Assembly (NCBI RefSeq): GCF_947623445.1
Contig: NC_135247.1
Location: 15,626,501 to 15,690,500 of the forward strand
Direction: 5' to 3'
DNA: 64,000 nt
Origin: Clavelina lepadiformis
Lineage: Eukaryota; Chordata; Ascidiacea; Aplousobranchia; Clavelinidae
The notes beneath the pieces were generated by a model. That model saw only the letters and a program-made list of their open reading frames with translations. It searched no databases and was not told the origin of the DNA. Below, in pieces: positions 22,132 through 34,600 of this stretch; the stretch's first letter is position 1; each line of letters starts with the position of its first letter. The position numbers and the translations under genes were made by a program.

Positions 22132-23329
22132 ATGAAAACAGGATTGTTATTAGCTCTTTTTTGTGTGATTGCCTTGTCCTTGGAAACCGAAGCTCTGTCA
22201 CACTATTCTATCTGCCGGAACGCATGCAGCTACTGTTCAGGTGTTCTTCTGGGAGGAAAAAGAGATTTTGAATGTAAGTGAACGACTTAGGATTGTATGC
22301 TACAACATCCTTTTAATATTTCTTTGCCAAATTGAAAAGTGCGTTTGCAGTTCAAAGTCGCTGTGCTGTGTAAAAGAGCGCCAGTCATTTTAAATGTTCC
22401 ACATCGTCAGCTACAAAATGTGAAGAAATTTTAGATGTTGAATAACTGAAGATTTGTTGAATTATTTTCTAATTGTAAAATTTCCTGTGGCGTCTCTCCT
22501 TTTATAACAATACTTAAAGAATTTATATAGGAATCTGTGTTATGCAAGTTATATCCCTTATGAATTGCCTACCGTAGGACGTTTAATTCATGACCTAAGA
22601 AATTTTTTAATTTTGATGATAAAGGTATGGATGTGAAGTAATATGTTTTTATAATTTACGAGTATCAAGTTCAATATACTTATAAATTATTCATCAATAT
22701 TACTGGGCGAAAAGCTTTTAATTAAATTGGATTTAATAATCCAAAACCACGAAAAGCTAAACTAATTGATTATGTCAACTATGAATTAAAATGTAACAGT
22801 ACATATCATCATCCTTCCTTTAAATATTTTACAGTCTTGTAAAGTTATAACTTAGTATTCCAAGTAATAATAAAAGTGATCGTATGATTATATTTGCAGT
22901 ACTTCCCACCAGTAAAAAAAAACTAAATTCAAACCAACAGTTATCCCGCTTTTTCTAAAGTTGATGAAATTGTTTGTTTGCCAACACTCAAACATTTATT
23001 ACGAAAACGTTTTTCACAAGCTCGCGAATTTTGCAAAACTTGAAAGAAACCTTAACTTTTCTTGACTCTATAATAAAGAAATTTTCATAGATGGACCATT
23101 TCTTGATCAGTCTGTTAATACAAACTGTAAACACTGAAATAAGAAACCACAAATACCAAAACCAACAGCAACAAATACTTTCTTTATTGTGTATTACACT
23201 TGAATAATTTTTTGACAAAAATACATGCTTGTTTGCTTTTATGCAGATGACGACGACTCCGGTGTCGCGATGATGAAAAGAGGGTTTTGGGAAGTCTGTG
23301 TGCGATGCCGAGACGTCTGTTTGGTTTAA
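22132..23329 (+). CDS. Small secreted cysteine-rich, dibasic-processed peptide precursor
   Basis: Two exons, 22132-22273 and 23247-23329, join in phase 1 through strong sites (T|GTAAGTG and TTTTATGCAG|A) to give 74 residues. Residues 1-21 are a textbook signal peptide (MKTGLLLALFCVIALSLETE). The rest has six cysteines in mirror-image order: C-x3-C-x2-C at 28-35 and C-x2-C-x3-C at 65-72. Lys-Arg sites at 43-44 (preceded by Gly-Gly, a possible amidation signal) and 58-59 would cut it into two cysteine-bearing chains and an acidic linker. The layout is that of a neuropeptide, hormone or defence-peptide precursor. I do not recognise the family. An AG acceptor 4 bp before the ATG suits a trans-spliced or short 5' leader. 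The splice junction is read by eye and is the main uncertainty. Confidence 0.6.
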
Positions 23330-24590
23330 ACGTCGTTGTTAACTTTTAGCTTTTGTGTCAGTCAGAAACACTGCTTTCCTGTAATAATAAAGTACGCTTA
23401 AAAGCAAAAAGTGCCTTATATGTTTATGATGGATATATTGGTGAAGCGAAACACTTTAAAGGCATTCTATTTGCTATTCATGAAGTATACAATGTGCATG
23501 TATTTCATCATGTTCAAACCCTCGTGTTTGGCATATATAGCGTAACATCATGTAAAAGTTTTGGTCATTAAGTATTGCAAGAAAACAAAGGTAAAAGATA
23601 AAGGAGCTTTAATTAAACTGTCATCATCCACCGATAGCCAACGTAGGTAAAACTGCTAAAAATTCCAATCAGACTCGGAACTAAGTTATTACAGTTTAAT
23701 TGAAATATAAACGTTTGTTTGGAAGAATTCTCTAAGCTATGTTGCAAATAAACTCGGATAAGTACAAAACCCTTTAGGTATACAGGCAATATGTTGCTGT
23801 ATTACTATGCAGCCAGAATTATAGCAGTCAAAGCATGCAGGCAAACTCACGGTAAAACATTTATTCGCGACATGAAAAGTTTACTAAATACTTTTGCAAG
23901 CTGGCTGTGACTTTTAATGTTGTAAATAAATGTTTTGTTATGAATCTATATCTGCTTTATGGTTATTGTAATTGCATTGGCTGCTTGATATTTAAAGTTC
24001 ACTCTTTCAGTTCAAACTCTTTCGGTTCAAACTCTTTCAGTTCAAACTCTTTCAGTTCAAACTCTTTCTAACTTATACTGCAGTAACGTCATCCGCCTAC
24101 AAACGTCAGTATCGGGAAAGATGTTCTTTTTTGTATGCATATAACGTCGCACTAATATAATAACATCATTTGCATATATGCATAAAAAATAGACTCGTAG
24201 TTCTATTATTTTAAAAGAAGCCTAAATTTGCTAAACATTTAAATCAGATTTGAAATTAACTTGATAGATTCTTTGAAGTATAATTATTTGTTTGCACTAT
24301 ACCTCATTTGTCTGCAGCAACTGTTCAGGCGTCTAATTGCGTGAAAAGAAAATTTTTTAATGTAGCCCAAGCCTGCATAAGTGGTTGACAATATCGTGGC
24401 AATAAGTGGCTTATACTTTATTTTCGTTAAAATTAAAATTTTTGTTGAACTATATTGAAATTCTTGCAGCTCTCTTTTTGTTTAAGGCCTGGTATGTTGA
24501 ATTGTAAAATTTTGAAAACATTTGAGTTACAACAACTACACGAAAACTAACTGAATTACTTCTATATTACGTCTTATTTATTAACAATAG
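23330..24590. other. Spacer with a short tandem repeat
   Basis: Probable 3' UTR of the peptide gene followed by AT-rich DNA. A 15-bp tandem repeat at 24001-24069 is listed separately. No supported gene. Confidence 0.4.
24001..24069. repeat. 15-bp tandem repeat, about 4.6 copies
   Basis: The unit ACTCTTTCAGTTCAA is repeated four times (one copy with CGG for CAG) and then begins a fifth time before breaking off. Confidence 0.95.
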
Positions 24591-24753
24591 TCTCTGCTAT
24601 CCGTCACGAATCAGAAAAGCTTCTTATCGAAGAGGTGCAAAACTGGCACCTATGGAAAGTGGGCGTCAGTACTCGACGGAATATAACGCCTTTCGATTTT
24701 TTATTGACCCTCAGGAAGCAGCGCCAAGGGCGAAAACACGAACCGAATCGTAA
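24591..24753 (+). CDS. Terminal coding exon of an unidentified gene
   Basis: After an acceptor-like AACAATAG at 24583-24590 a frame opens and runs 53 codons to a TAA at 24751-24753. The segment is clearly richer in G+C than its flanks and its peptide is basic and Arg-rich, with a YSTEYNAFRFF core that faintly recalls proteins bound to axonemal microtubules. That resemblance is too weak to name a family. I could not find the preceding exon with confidence. The gene at 24907 starts about 150 bp downstream on the same strand, so the two could be one transcription unit or operon. Confidence 0.4.
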
Positions 24754-24906
24754 CGGTACAAGAGTGACGAATTAATGCCATCAAGTAGTTTATGCTATTG
24801 ATCTCTGTATGATAACTTCTTGCACGCTTCATCAAGTTCGACCATTAAAAAACTTTTAATTATTCGGTTATATCAGAAAACCCGGCTAACATGTCCACTT
24901 CTATCT

Positions 24907-25275
24907 ATGCAATGGGCTAATGAAAGTGATAATGATGAAAATGAGCTTTTCTGTAAATCAAAGCCAAAACAATTTGCAAGCACAATGGTCACCAAGAAAT
25001 CAAATGGCAGATTCAGAGGACACAACTCGTGTAAGATTTAATACGCCTTGAAAAAAGTCTTGTAAAGCAATATTATGCACACCTTACATGGGCTTAAAGG
25101 CTCATGCTCAATGATTGCAATATTATATTATGAAAGCATTTGGGAAATCACCATACAGTATTTGTTGATAGCTGTGTCATTTTCAGTATACCGTAAAGAG
25201 CAAGGATTACCACATAGTCCCACTAGACGACACCAACATCGTAAAACTGCTCATAGCAACAAACATATAATATAA
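24907..25275 (+). CDS. Small basic hypothetical protein, two exons
   Basis: Exons 24907-25030 and 25187-25275 join in phase 1 (TCGT|GTAAGA and TTTTCAG|TATACC) to give 70 residues. The first exon is acidic at its start (NESDNDENEL) and then Lys-rich; the second is rich in His and Arg and ends NKHII. An in-frame upstream ATG at 24820 would add 29 residues, but an AG at 24868-24869 suggests that stretch may be intronic. I do not recognise the family. The matching phase and the pyrimidine tract support the splice. Confidence 0.4.
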
Positions 25276-25540
25276 CCCATTTCAAAGAACCTTCTACTCT
25301 ATAAGCTTATACGTAAAGTTATAAAATTAAGCATTACTCTTTTATGGAATGTAACACAAAACATAAGTGAGTTAACGGGCAGTAGACAGTACAGTTAACC
25401 GCACATAGGTTATAGGGACGTCCCAACTTCAAAAGGTTTGAATTTGCGAGAATACGAATTATACCATTTCGGTATTAGTACGAATTCCAAACGAATCAGC
25501 TAACTTTGCTCAACGCCCTCAATTCAACATACCTGATGAG

Positions 25541-25735
25541 TAGGGCAACCAAAAGTCAATATGGTCAATTTTTTTTAACCTTCCCAGAATGTTATCAAAC
25601 AAGCACAAAACAAATTTCAGCTTTGTACGACGTGTGGTATAGAAGTTATTAGGTCAAATAAAGTCAAAATGTTACGTTAGGTCAAAATACGGTCAAATTG
25701 TTTCTTTAGGTCTTTTTTTTAGGTCAAAATCTATT
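25541..25735 (-). mobile_element. Truncated hAT-like element end
   Basis: The sequence starts TAGGGCAACCAAAAGTCAAT and is followed by repeated AGGTCAAAAT/AAGTCAAAAT boxes, resembling one end of the element at 60094-60793 in the reverse orientation. No matching second end or target-site duplication is visible, so the right limit is approximate. Confidence 0.45.
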
Positions 25736-27102
25736 AAACTTGTAATTTTGTAACCATTTTGTAATATTATTCTTCCGTTTTTCGCAAGCAAAAGCTTGCT
25801 TCATCAGGTGTATACTAATAAATAAAGAACCGAAAGGAGCATATCCGGATTTACGATCGGACGTTTCACAATTTTTTTTCGGGAGTTACCCTTGGGACTT
25901 AAATGTGGTAGCCATGGGAGTTAAAACGAAATGTTTGTCGTAGCAAGCTTTTTTAAGGAGATATCAGCTAGCTGAATTACATGGAAGATAGCTACAATTT
26001 ATTAAAAGATCACTTTTAGTAAACTTTTTAGTTTATGTCGGTGCATGACGTTATAAGCGAAACCTGCTCTACAGTACTAGGCAAGACTAGACTAGCAATA
26101 TGCTGTTGGTTAATAATTATTTTCGAAAAATGAGGCCTTATTGTATGAAGAGTATGAGATCTGTTGAAAATAATTGTTAACAAGTTATAATAAGTTTACT
26201 CATTCCCGCGGTTGTGACTGCAGTTATGGAGAATACCCTATTGCACTCTTCACGGCGGCTTTTGCCATTTTATGTACATCACTGCAAAAACATGAAGCAA
26301 AGCGTTATGAAATTGCGACGCTCAGTTGCTCGCAATAAAGTAGACCTCGACAAACAACTGTTGTTTGCTTTACTTTAAAGGTAAACGATTTAGCCATACA
26401 GTATGGCGAAACTCAAACAACTGAACTAATGTGAATTTACTGTTGTTGCACATTGACAAAGGATTTCGAATTTTAAAGAGGAACCGATCTTTCGATCATG
26501 CTCTTAGCGCGTGTTCATTGCGTGCTATTCACGGACATCTTATAATAAAAGGGAATAAAGTCCAAATTTATTCAAGCGTCGAAAGTCTTGATATAATAAT
26601 CGATATTACAAAGATTTGACAAGATGTAAGGCTTTTATTTTAAATCGATTAATTATAAAAAGGTCGAAATTTTAAACTTATGTAATTCTAGAACATGCCT
26701 GATATCATTATATCGTATCTCTATCTCAAACGATATAATGTTATTCAGTTATCAAAATCAACTTGCTCTTGATCGAATCAAAGCTGCTTAAAAATGTGAA
26801 GCCTCCTTTTATGGTAATTTTTTTAACATTTTTTTTCGATGAACATGTCCAAAATTTTGAAAACGCATTGCTTTTTGTGCATGTTTTCCAAGCAAATTTC
26901 CAAAAGAAATGAAAAATATTTTAAGACTTTAAACAGTCGATCAAAAATCAATCATTTGTACAACCAAAAAGTAAGTTCAAAATTACTGTTTAGGTTTAAA
27001 AATTCCCATAAACTTGTATTTAAAATATCTGGTAGCTCGGAATATTTATCATGGATATATGATAAATAAAGTCCTAAATATATCCAATACATAAAGCATC
27101 AG
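25736..27102. other. Intergenic region, weak short open frame only
   Basis: A 50-codon plus-strand frame at 26226-26378 begins just after an acceptor-like CTGCAG and has a basic, Ser/Arg-containing peptide, but nothing else supports it. The remainder is AT-rich and unremarkable. Confidence 0.35.
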
Positions 27103-27110
27103 ATGTAGGA

Positions 27111-27559
27111 GTTTAGGGTTGCCATACCGTCCGGAAAATTCCGGACATGTCCGGAATGTAGGGTTAAATTTTGCGTCCGGGAGGAATTTAAAAAAATGCT
27201 CAAATGTCCGGAATTTTATGATGGGCGTTTTGGGGGAATTATAATTGCGGGAATAATCCTGTAAATCAGGGGTGTCCAACACGTGGCACGCGACGTGTCT
27301 GACCTAGACCCTAGCCTAGAGATCACCATAGCCTAACCCTAGCCTAGAGATCACCAGAGGTCAAATCAGAAATAGTCCAATAGCCTAGTGAATTCACGAC
27401 ACTATGTTCAAAAATCCACTCCGGTATACAATGGATAGGCAAAGCATTGCTACTGTGACGTCATATTGACAGACAATGTGTTCATACCTCATTTTTAAAA
27501 ACCGCTAGTGGGCACTAAAGAGTGTCCGGATTTTAGGCCACGAAAATATGGTAACCCTA
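27111..27559. mobile_element. hAT-like element with TAGGGTTGCC ends
   Basis: The ends TAGGGTTGCC (27114) and GGTAACCCTA (to 27559) are inverted repeats with one mismatch, flanked by ATGTAGGA (27103-27110) and ATGTAGGT (27560-27567), seven of eight bases shared. Three extra bases (GTT) lie between the left flank and the repeat. The interior holds CCGGA-rich segments, a second hAT-type start at 27268 (CAGGGGTGTCCAAC) and a 28-bp tandem duplication near 27308-27356. Confidence 0.65.
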
Positions 27560-27567
27560 ATGTAGGT

Positions 27568-30500
27568 GTCACTGGCAGGTAACAAGATTGAATGTCTAAA
27601 TTCTGCGAGTAAAGCCAACATGATTTGCGCCATTAAATGTGGCAACAATGTTAACACAGGCCCAAAAAAATGAACATAGTTAAATTTTTTGCGTTAAGGC
27701 AAGAAACTGATGCACAATTATAAAATTGTGATATATAAAATCTTTATTCTCGTCGACTTCATTAAAATATTAAACCTTTTTCGTATTATTCTATACTTTA
27801 TGTTTTACGTTAAAACAATCACCGTATTAATGCAATATGCTATATAAAAATTTTCGATCTTTTTTGATTTTTTCGATCTCTTTTGCAATAATGTCACTAA
27901 AGAGAATTTTGCTTTATTGAATTGTTGTGTACAAATCGGATAATAAGCAACAAGTTGCAATCAAATATAGGACACTTGAATATGTTGCGGTACATATATC
28001 AGTTAAAAGATGTAACAGGGTAGGCTATAGGGCTCAAATATATAAATGTAACAAGTTTCTGTTGAGTGCAACAGTTCCATAGCCTCTTTGGGTTGCTACA
28101 ATGTGTTTGGTTGTTTGTAATGATCCATGAAGTGATGGTATAGCCAGGCCCAGAGGCGTAGTAGGAGACTTAAAAATATTTGGGGACTTACAAAGAGTGG
28201 GTATTAAGCAAACGCGCCAACACATGTGTCTAGAATCGTATTAACTCGAGTCACATTTTGGAAAGACTTGATTTGACTCTAATTCTATTCCATGAAATTT
28301 CAAGTCGCCTGCAAAAAATCGTAAATGTGATCTACTTTAGCCTACAACACTATAAGCCTACATAGCAACTTCCCGCGCTCGTTCAGGCTAAAATTTCGCT
28401 CGACCTGGTATTTGGTCGTCAAGAATTTCTAAATGAACTATTCCGCACAGTCATGCTAGGGCTACGCATTTTACGTCATAATGGGTGGACAGATTAGTAT
28501 AGAAAATTTCACGACACCGAATCTCCGGGTGTTTTGCAAACCGGTTCTTGGAATTTTAATGACTTGTGCGAACCGGTTGTTAACAACCCTATGTATATGC
28601 CTATGTTATATCGTCCCCGGGTAAATTTGCTAGTGAGAGAACCGGATGTTAAAGTATTTGAATCTCACCACTACGCGAAACCCTACCGGTATATCATAGG
28701 CCTATATCTTACATTTTATGTTTCCCAGTCTACGCTATGCAGTAAGGCTAATGTAGCCTAGGGTCTATCGGCGGTATTGGGGCCACATTTTTTCTTTGCG
28801 ATTTAAAGTTCATGTTAAATACGTTTGCCTGGCTAGAGAAAAAAATTTTCATCATTTTGTGCAGAATTTAAACTACAGTACTTTTTTACTATAATTTTAT
28901 ATTATTTTCTGTTGATGCAAAAACGGAGCAAAAAGATTTCTTCCAAGACTACTTTTTCCGGGTAATTGCGGACACTCCTTGCAAATGCAGCCACACATCT
29001 CCATAAATGCGTCCGCATTTCCCTGCTTTTGCGGAAGTATTTTTATGAAGAATTTAGCGTTTTACAGTATTGCGGTTTGTTGTGTGCAAGACTGAAGAAG
29101 AACATTGGAGTTAAAAGCAATGCAAAATAAATTGTTTTTATTTATTGATTCATCGAATAACCTTATAATAAATATTTGTATGTATAAATATTGTAATAAT
29201 AAGGGAGAAGAATATTCGGGTAACTTGGTTTGTGTAAAACGATGCGCAACCACTACGATTCGTTTTTACTTTTGCATTTATGTAATGGATGGGTCAAGTT
29301 TTATAGCCTGATGTATACTTCCTTGATCTTCATAACTTTGCAGAATTTGATTTCTCAATGTTTTATGATCATGTGATAGGTCTTCAAAATATAGAGGTGT
29401 TACACCTTCGTTGCGTAATAATTTTGGTCTTACTTAAATGTTAACAATGGTGGACTTTATCTCTATAGATGTTGGTACATTGATGATTCATCGATACCGG
29501 TATGCGGCCCTGTGGACAATAATTAGTCTACACCCCAGTAACTTCAACATAGGCCTAGCTTAGATAGGTTTACTTTAAGTCTAGCCTTTGAAGTCAGTTA
29601 GTGCATTAGGCCTATACTATTAACATTCGAGTTAGACAGAAATGAGTTTAGCAAAAACAAAGTTACCAATTTTGATGTGGGTGAGGATCAAATTAAATGA
29701 CGACCACCAACCAGTAATTTAACTCTTAACCCCATCGAAATTGGTAGTTTACTTTTCATGAAATCATCTTATTGATATTTTAGAGTAAACTGACAAGGTG
29801 TGGTGGTGTACAAGTATTTAAAAATTATCAGCGAACAAGATTTTTTCATATTTTACATGGTCATTGGTGTTTACTGGTCTTCATGTAAGATTGAATAATT
29901 GTTTTGCACTAATTTCAAATTTTTTGATCCTTTAATTTTTGTATTTTTCTTTTTTCGGACATAGGCTATTAAAAAAAATATTTGCCCAAATTGAAATTTT
30001 TGCTCGTTGACTTTACTTTTATAAAGCTAGTGAACAGTCTGCTTGACGGGTAGCTTATGCGGTGAAAAAGATACCGTAACTTCACGGACGCAAATGATTG
30101 GGCTACCGGGTTTTTATGTGTAAAACAATTATTAATTTATTCACTTACAATGCTAATTGTAATTGTAAGCTAATTGTAATCACAGTGCTAATTTCATAGG
30201 CCAAATCTTCAACCACTTCATGATTGAAATAATTTGTTTATGTGTACCTGACATTTTCCGGTGATGCGTGAAAAAACTTTGCAAAATAAAGCTGAATTTA
30301 CTAATAAAAAATTGTCCAAAATATGATACAAATCATCTAATATCTATGTAAAAAACCCAACAATCAGAAAATGGCAAACTCAGCACTAGCATGGGTAAAA
30401 CTGAAAAAATTTTTTTTCATACAATGACAGAATTTACGTAGGCTGGCTCTATTCAGAGTCCACTGCAAAAACGTTACAATTACTTAAAAAATTGTAACTA

Positions 30501-31182
30501 AATGACGCAGGTTAAAAGTGTTAAATGCAGGATGAAATTCTGCATGTGATGGTATAAATTTTGTTGTTGCACATTAAGTATATCTTATTTTATTTGGATT
30601 TGAATCAGCCAGATAGTGGTTTGTTGTAAACTGGCTACCTCACCCTAGGCTGCGAATTGAAATAAATGCAATTTTTCAACTTAAAATCATGTTTTTTCGC
30701 CAAAATCTAAAACAAATTAAAACTAATCCCCTCTGTCCCAAATGCTCACTTCTCATGACTAAATTAGATTAACAGTAAATTTAAACAAATAAAAAGTACG
30801 AACCCCATCATTAACCACTACACCACTGCATTGCTTTCTTCCCCTCATCCGAAATGAGAGTTATAAAGTTATCAGCAAACATCTGCCTGTCACCGTATTG
30901 TGATTCAGCAACTTTGGTAAACGTAAACACCGTTTAAACAGTCACTTCGTTCAATGTCTGCACGCTGCCAACAGTAGCCTCAGATTGCCTATCTGCATAA
31001 AGAATATACCCTTTCTGAACGAAATTATTGCGATGATTTTTTTCTATTGACTACACTCAACAATGGGGATTGTTAGCCCACTTAAATTCTTTTTTAAAAT
31101 ACAAGCATATTGGAAGCGCATTGAATTGTGAAGCTTTTGCTCAGGTAAATAACATATGAATTCTTGTACGTGATAAAAAAAT
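27568..31182. other. Intergenic region, nothing recognised
   Basis: AT-rich DNA with scattered chance frames (for example 28534-28761 and 29105-29311). No splice-consistent coding exon or recognised repeat. Confidence 0.4.
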
Positions 31183-31275
31183 GGGTCTAGTGCAGAAGTG
31201 CACAAAAAAATAATGTCACAGTTAAACTAGCTGAGGTCTAATGTGCAAAGGGATAGCATTTCTACACTTGACTCC
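31183..31275 (+). repeat. Palindromic MITE-like repeat, copy D
   Basis: A 93-bp copy in the orientation of copy A: left arm GGGTCTAGTGCAGAAGTGCA, internal arm GAGGTCTAATGTGCAAAGGG near 31231, and a decayed right arm (TCTACACTTGACTCC). It lies about 410 bp upstream of the IAP coding start. Confidence 0.65.
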
Positions 31276-31687
31276 AAAAAAATTTGAAATAATTTTGTTT
31301 TGTTCTTACTTTGCAGTGGTTTGAATCCAACGCACTGGACTTGTTCCCAAAGTGGAAAGTGTAGCAGCTTCACACACGAGGTTCCTTAACTTGCACGACA
31401 AATTTCTTTAACTTCACACCGACTCATAATAAACAAACAAAAAAATCTGGTTGTTTGAGTGCCAATTTACAATAAATAAACAAAGAATTAAGATGTTGGG
31501 ACACACCATCTTGCCAAAACTTGTATCTTATGCATAATTTGACGTCAAAAACTAAACGCAAGTTAAATTTTTTAGTATTTTTCAACAGAATCAATAGCTG
31601 GCTTCCTTCAACTAGGTTATTAAAGTTTTCGCTTGAAGGTGTAACTGTATTGATATAAACAGTGTATTTTGAATTCAAGATCGGAGG

Positions 31688-34600
31688 ATGATAATCATTG
31701 ACTTGGTGGCAGTTTTTAAAAGCATTTGGCTTTCTGTTTTCTGTGTGATCTGGACAAAAATATGCAATCAATACAAGAACTGCAAGCGTAGCTTAGTACT
31801 TCTTAAACTATATGGAGATAAGGTGAGAGAATTTTATCAACGACACATAAGATATTCTAAGCAATATGAAAACTCATTTCGGTCACCAGAATTTTTTTTC
31901 GTGGACTCAAATTCTTTTTGGGACTCGTATTCTTTCTGCTGTAAACCAAACATTAGCAGTTTTTCAAGTTCTACAAATGCATCAAAGTTGAAGTATGAAA
32001 ATGTTCATATATGTGATCAGTCACTTTATGCTACAAACATTACAAAGCTAATTCATGTTTTGCCTAAAATTGATGGGAACAGTGTGACTTCTTTAAATAG
32101 TATTAACCGGTGCCAAAAGTATGAACCGGCATATAAACAGAATTCTCCTGGAAGGCAGAAATATGATGAATTGGACAAAACAATATATGCACAAAATGAT
32201 TTAAAAGAAGATAAACTGTTTTACACAGAAGACTGTGAATGTATGAAAAATTATTATCCTCCGAATGGCTTATCAGGTTAGTTGGTTATCTTATAAATAT
32301 ACACAATATACAGTATTTGTGTGGAGCATGAAAAGTGATAATGAACAAAGATGTTATATCAGTACTCTCAGAGGAATGAGTTTTGTTAGTGGTGGAATGC
32401 TATAATTGTGTCCACATTAATACATATGTAATGCTGGTGCAGTCTATATAAAATATAGTCTTTAGAGATATATTGAGATCTGGTAATTTAGCAAAACCAG
32501 CTGCGCTACCTTAATGCTACGATGACTTTCCTGATAAGGAAGATCTTTTAACTGCTTTACTGCATTAATTTTTACAAACTGTAACAACAACAAATTATGC
32601 TATGAAGAAGCAATGACAAATTATGCTAGTTTTAGTTAACGGTAGCTAAAATGGCTTTCACTTAGCATATACGTATTTATATATATGTATATAGATATAT
32701 AGTACTGTGTTTGTTTTAGCCACGCATTAAATGCATAGAACCTCTATGAAAAAGACAGTTTAAATAAGCAACAATGTATCAATGTTAAAGATTGACTATA
32801 GTGCATAAATATATTTTGTGTAACTGGATATATTTTGTTTTTGAATTAATTAGTCTAAAATTTTCTGGTTATGTATATTATTATTATGTATGTTGCGATT
32901 TGATGCCATTTTGACATGCTCATTGGAGTTTGTTGTCATTTAGGAGTTGTACGTAATGACGACGTTTGTTGAAGTAAAGAAAAATTGAGATTTTTTTGCC
33001 TAAAACAATGATTTCTGACCCTTATGCAAATTGATTTGAAAATTTCGGTTAAAGCCAATCTGAATTCAGCCAACAGCTCAGCTGTAGCCTGCCTTAGCGT
33101 ACAGTCTTGGTACTATGCGAAGTAAAACACAGTACACATCAAGTTACCACTAACTTGCCTGACTTTTGACTTAAATCTATAATTTTACAAAAACAGCTTT
33201 TATACTCAAAAAACATAGCATGATATTGCCCGAAGCTTTAGCAGTTTGAATAATATTTTGGTCATGCAAATCAACATGACAGTGCCCAAGAAAGATAATA
33301 ATTGTTTGTAAATGCTAAGTTTTTATTTTTATTAAAAAGATTGAAGCACTTGTAATAGGCATGTCCAAATTTTTGAGCTGTTCAAGATATAACTGTTTTT
33401 AAGTAACTTGCCAATGACATGAAACAGGTTTTTAGGCCAAAAACAGTATAAATTGTCCAATTTTGGCTTAGGTCCAAATCGGAGATTTATGCCCAAAAAA
33501 TGTTATTCGTTATCACAGAAGACGATATGCTAATTTTTTAATATAACATCAAGTTGTAAATCTGCTTGACAATGAGCAGAGAGGGTTAGCTTTACTTTGT
33601 ACTGTAGCGGTGATGATGAAAATTGTATTTACATATATGTAATGTAGGTAGCGGCATTTCTTGTTTAGGTTTTTGTCTTAGAATATTCGATCAACATTTG
33701 TTTCTCCTAATTGTGTTGTTTGCCTTTCAGGTGATCCTAAACATGAATCTTTTCGTCTTGCTTCATTTCGAACTTTTCCAGACACCATTCCAGCAAATCC
33801 AAACATGTTGGCCAGAACAGGGTTTTTCTATATTGGGGATGATGATCTTGTAAAATGTTTTTCTTGTTCCAACGTTGTCTCTGCTTGCAAATCCAGCACG
33901 CCTTTTGATCCTTCCATGCACAGGTTTGTAAAATCCTGAGGAAATGAGTAAACTTTTCAGAACAATGCAAAATTACACTATCGTGTGAATGAAATACACG
34001 TGTATTATGGGGAAAAACTATGGATTTAAACTATAGACCAGAGTCGAATAACCTTTTTGACCTGAATACCACATTGAATGTTGCATTTTTACAGTTGAGC
34101 CAGGTCATAAGAATTTATGACACTTACAATTAATTGCTTCAAAATGCCCATTTTGTTTTATGAAAACAACAGAATGTGCACCTTGTGGAAGTCGTGGTGA
34201 ACAAAACATTTGTTTGTGAAAGAAATCCTTTTTTTCTGGGTTTTCTAAGAGAATTACGAAAATTAGACTCGGATAATATAAAATATATATATCTTATATG
34301 TGTTGTAAGAATTTGTTTTTGAATGATGTGCATTAAATGTGTTTCAAATTAAACACCTATCGGAATACAGTCGGGCTTCATTTTTCCCAAACCCAATAAA
34401 AACAAAATCCCTGCTATCTGCCCTGCTATCATATGCTGCTTACTTCCAGGTTCCATTATAAGCATTGCGAAAAAACTATGGTACTTTGAAAAAATAAAAC
34501 CTGCCAAAGCATAAATGCGATGATCAACTGATTGAATCAAGCACATGAAGACAGAAAAATAATTGGAATAAAACTTGCTGAATGCCGGATGGTTCACTAC

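Noticed and set aside
31315-31345. Possible tRNA-type B box (GGTTTGAATCC) suggesting a SINE or tRNA
   Set aside because: There is no A box at the right distance and no cloverleaf can be drawn.
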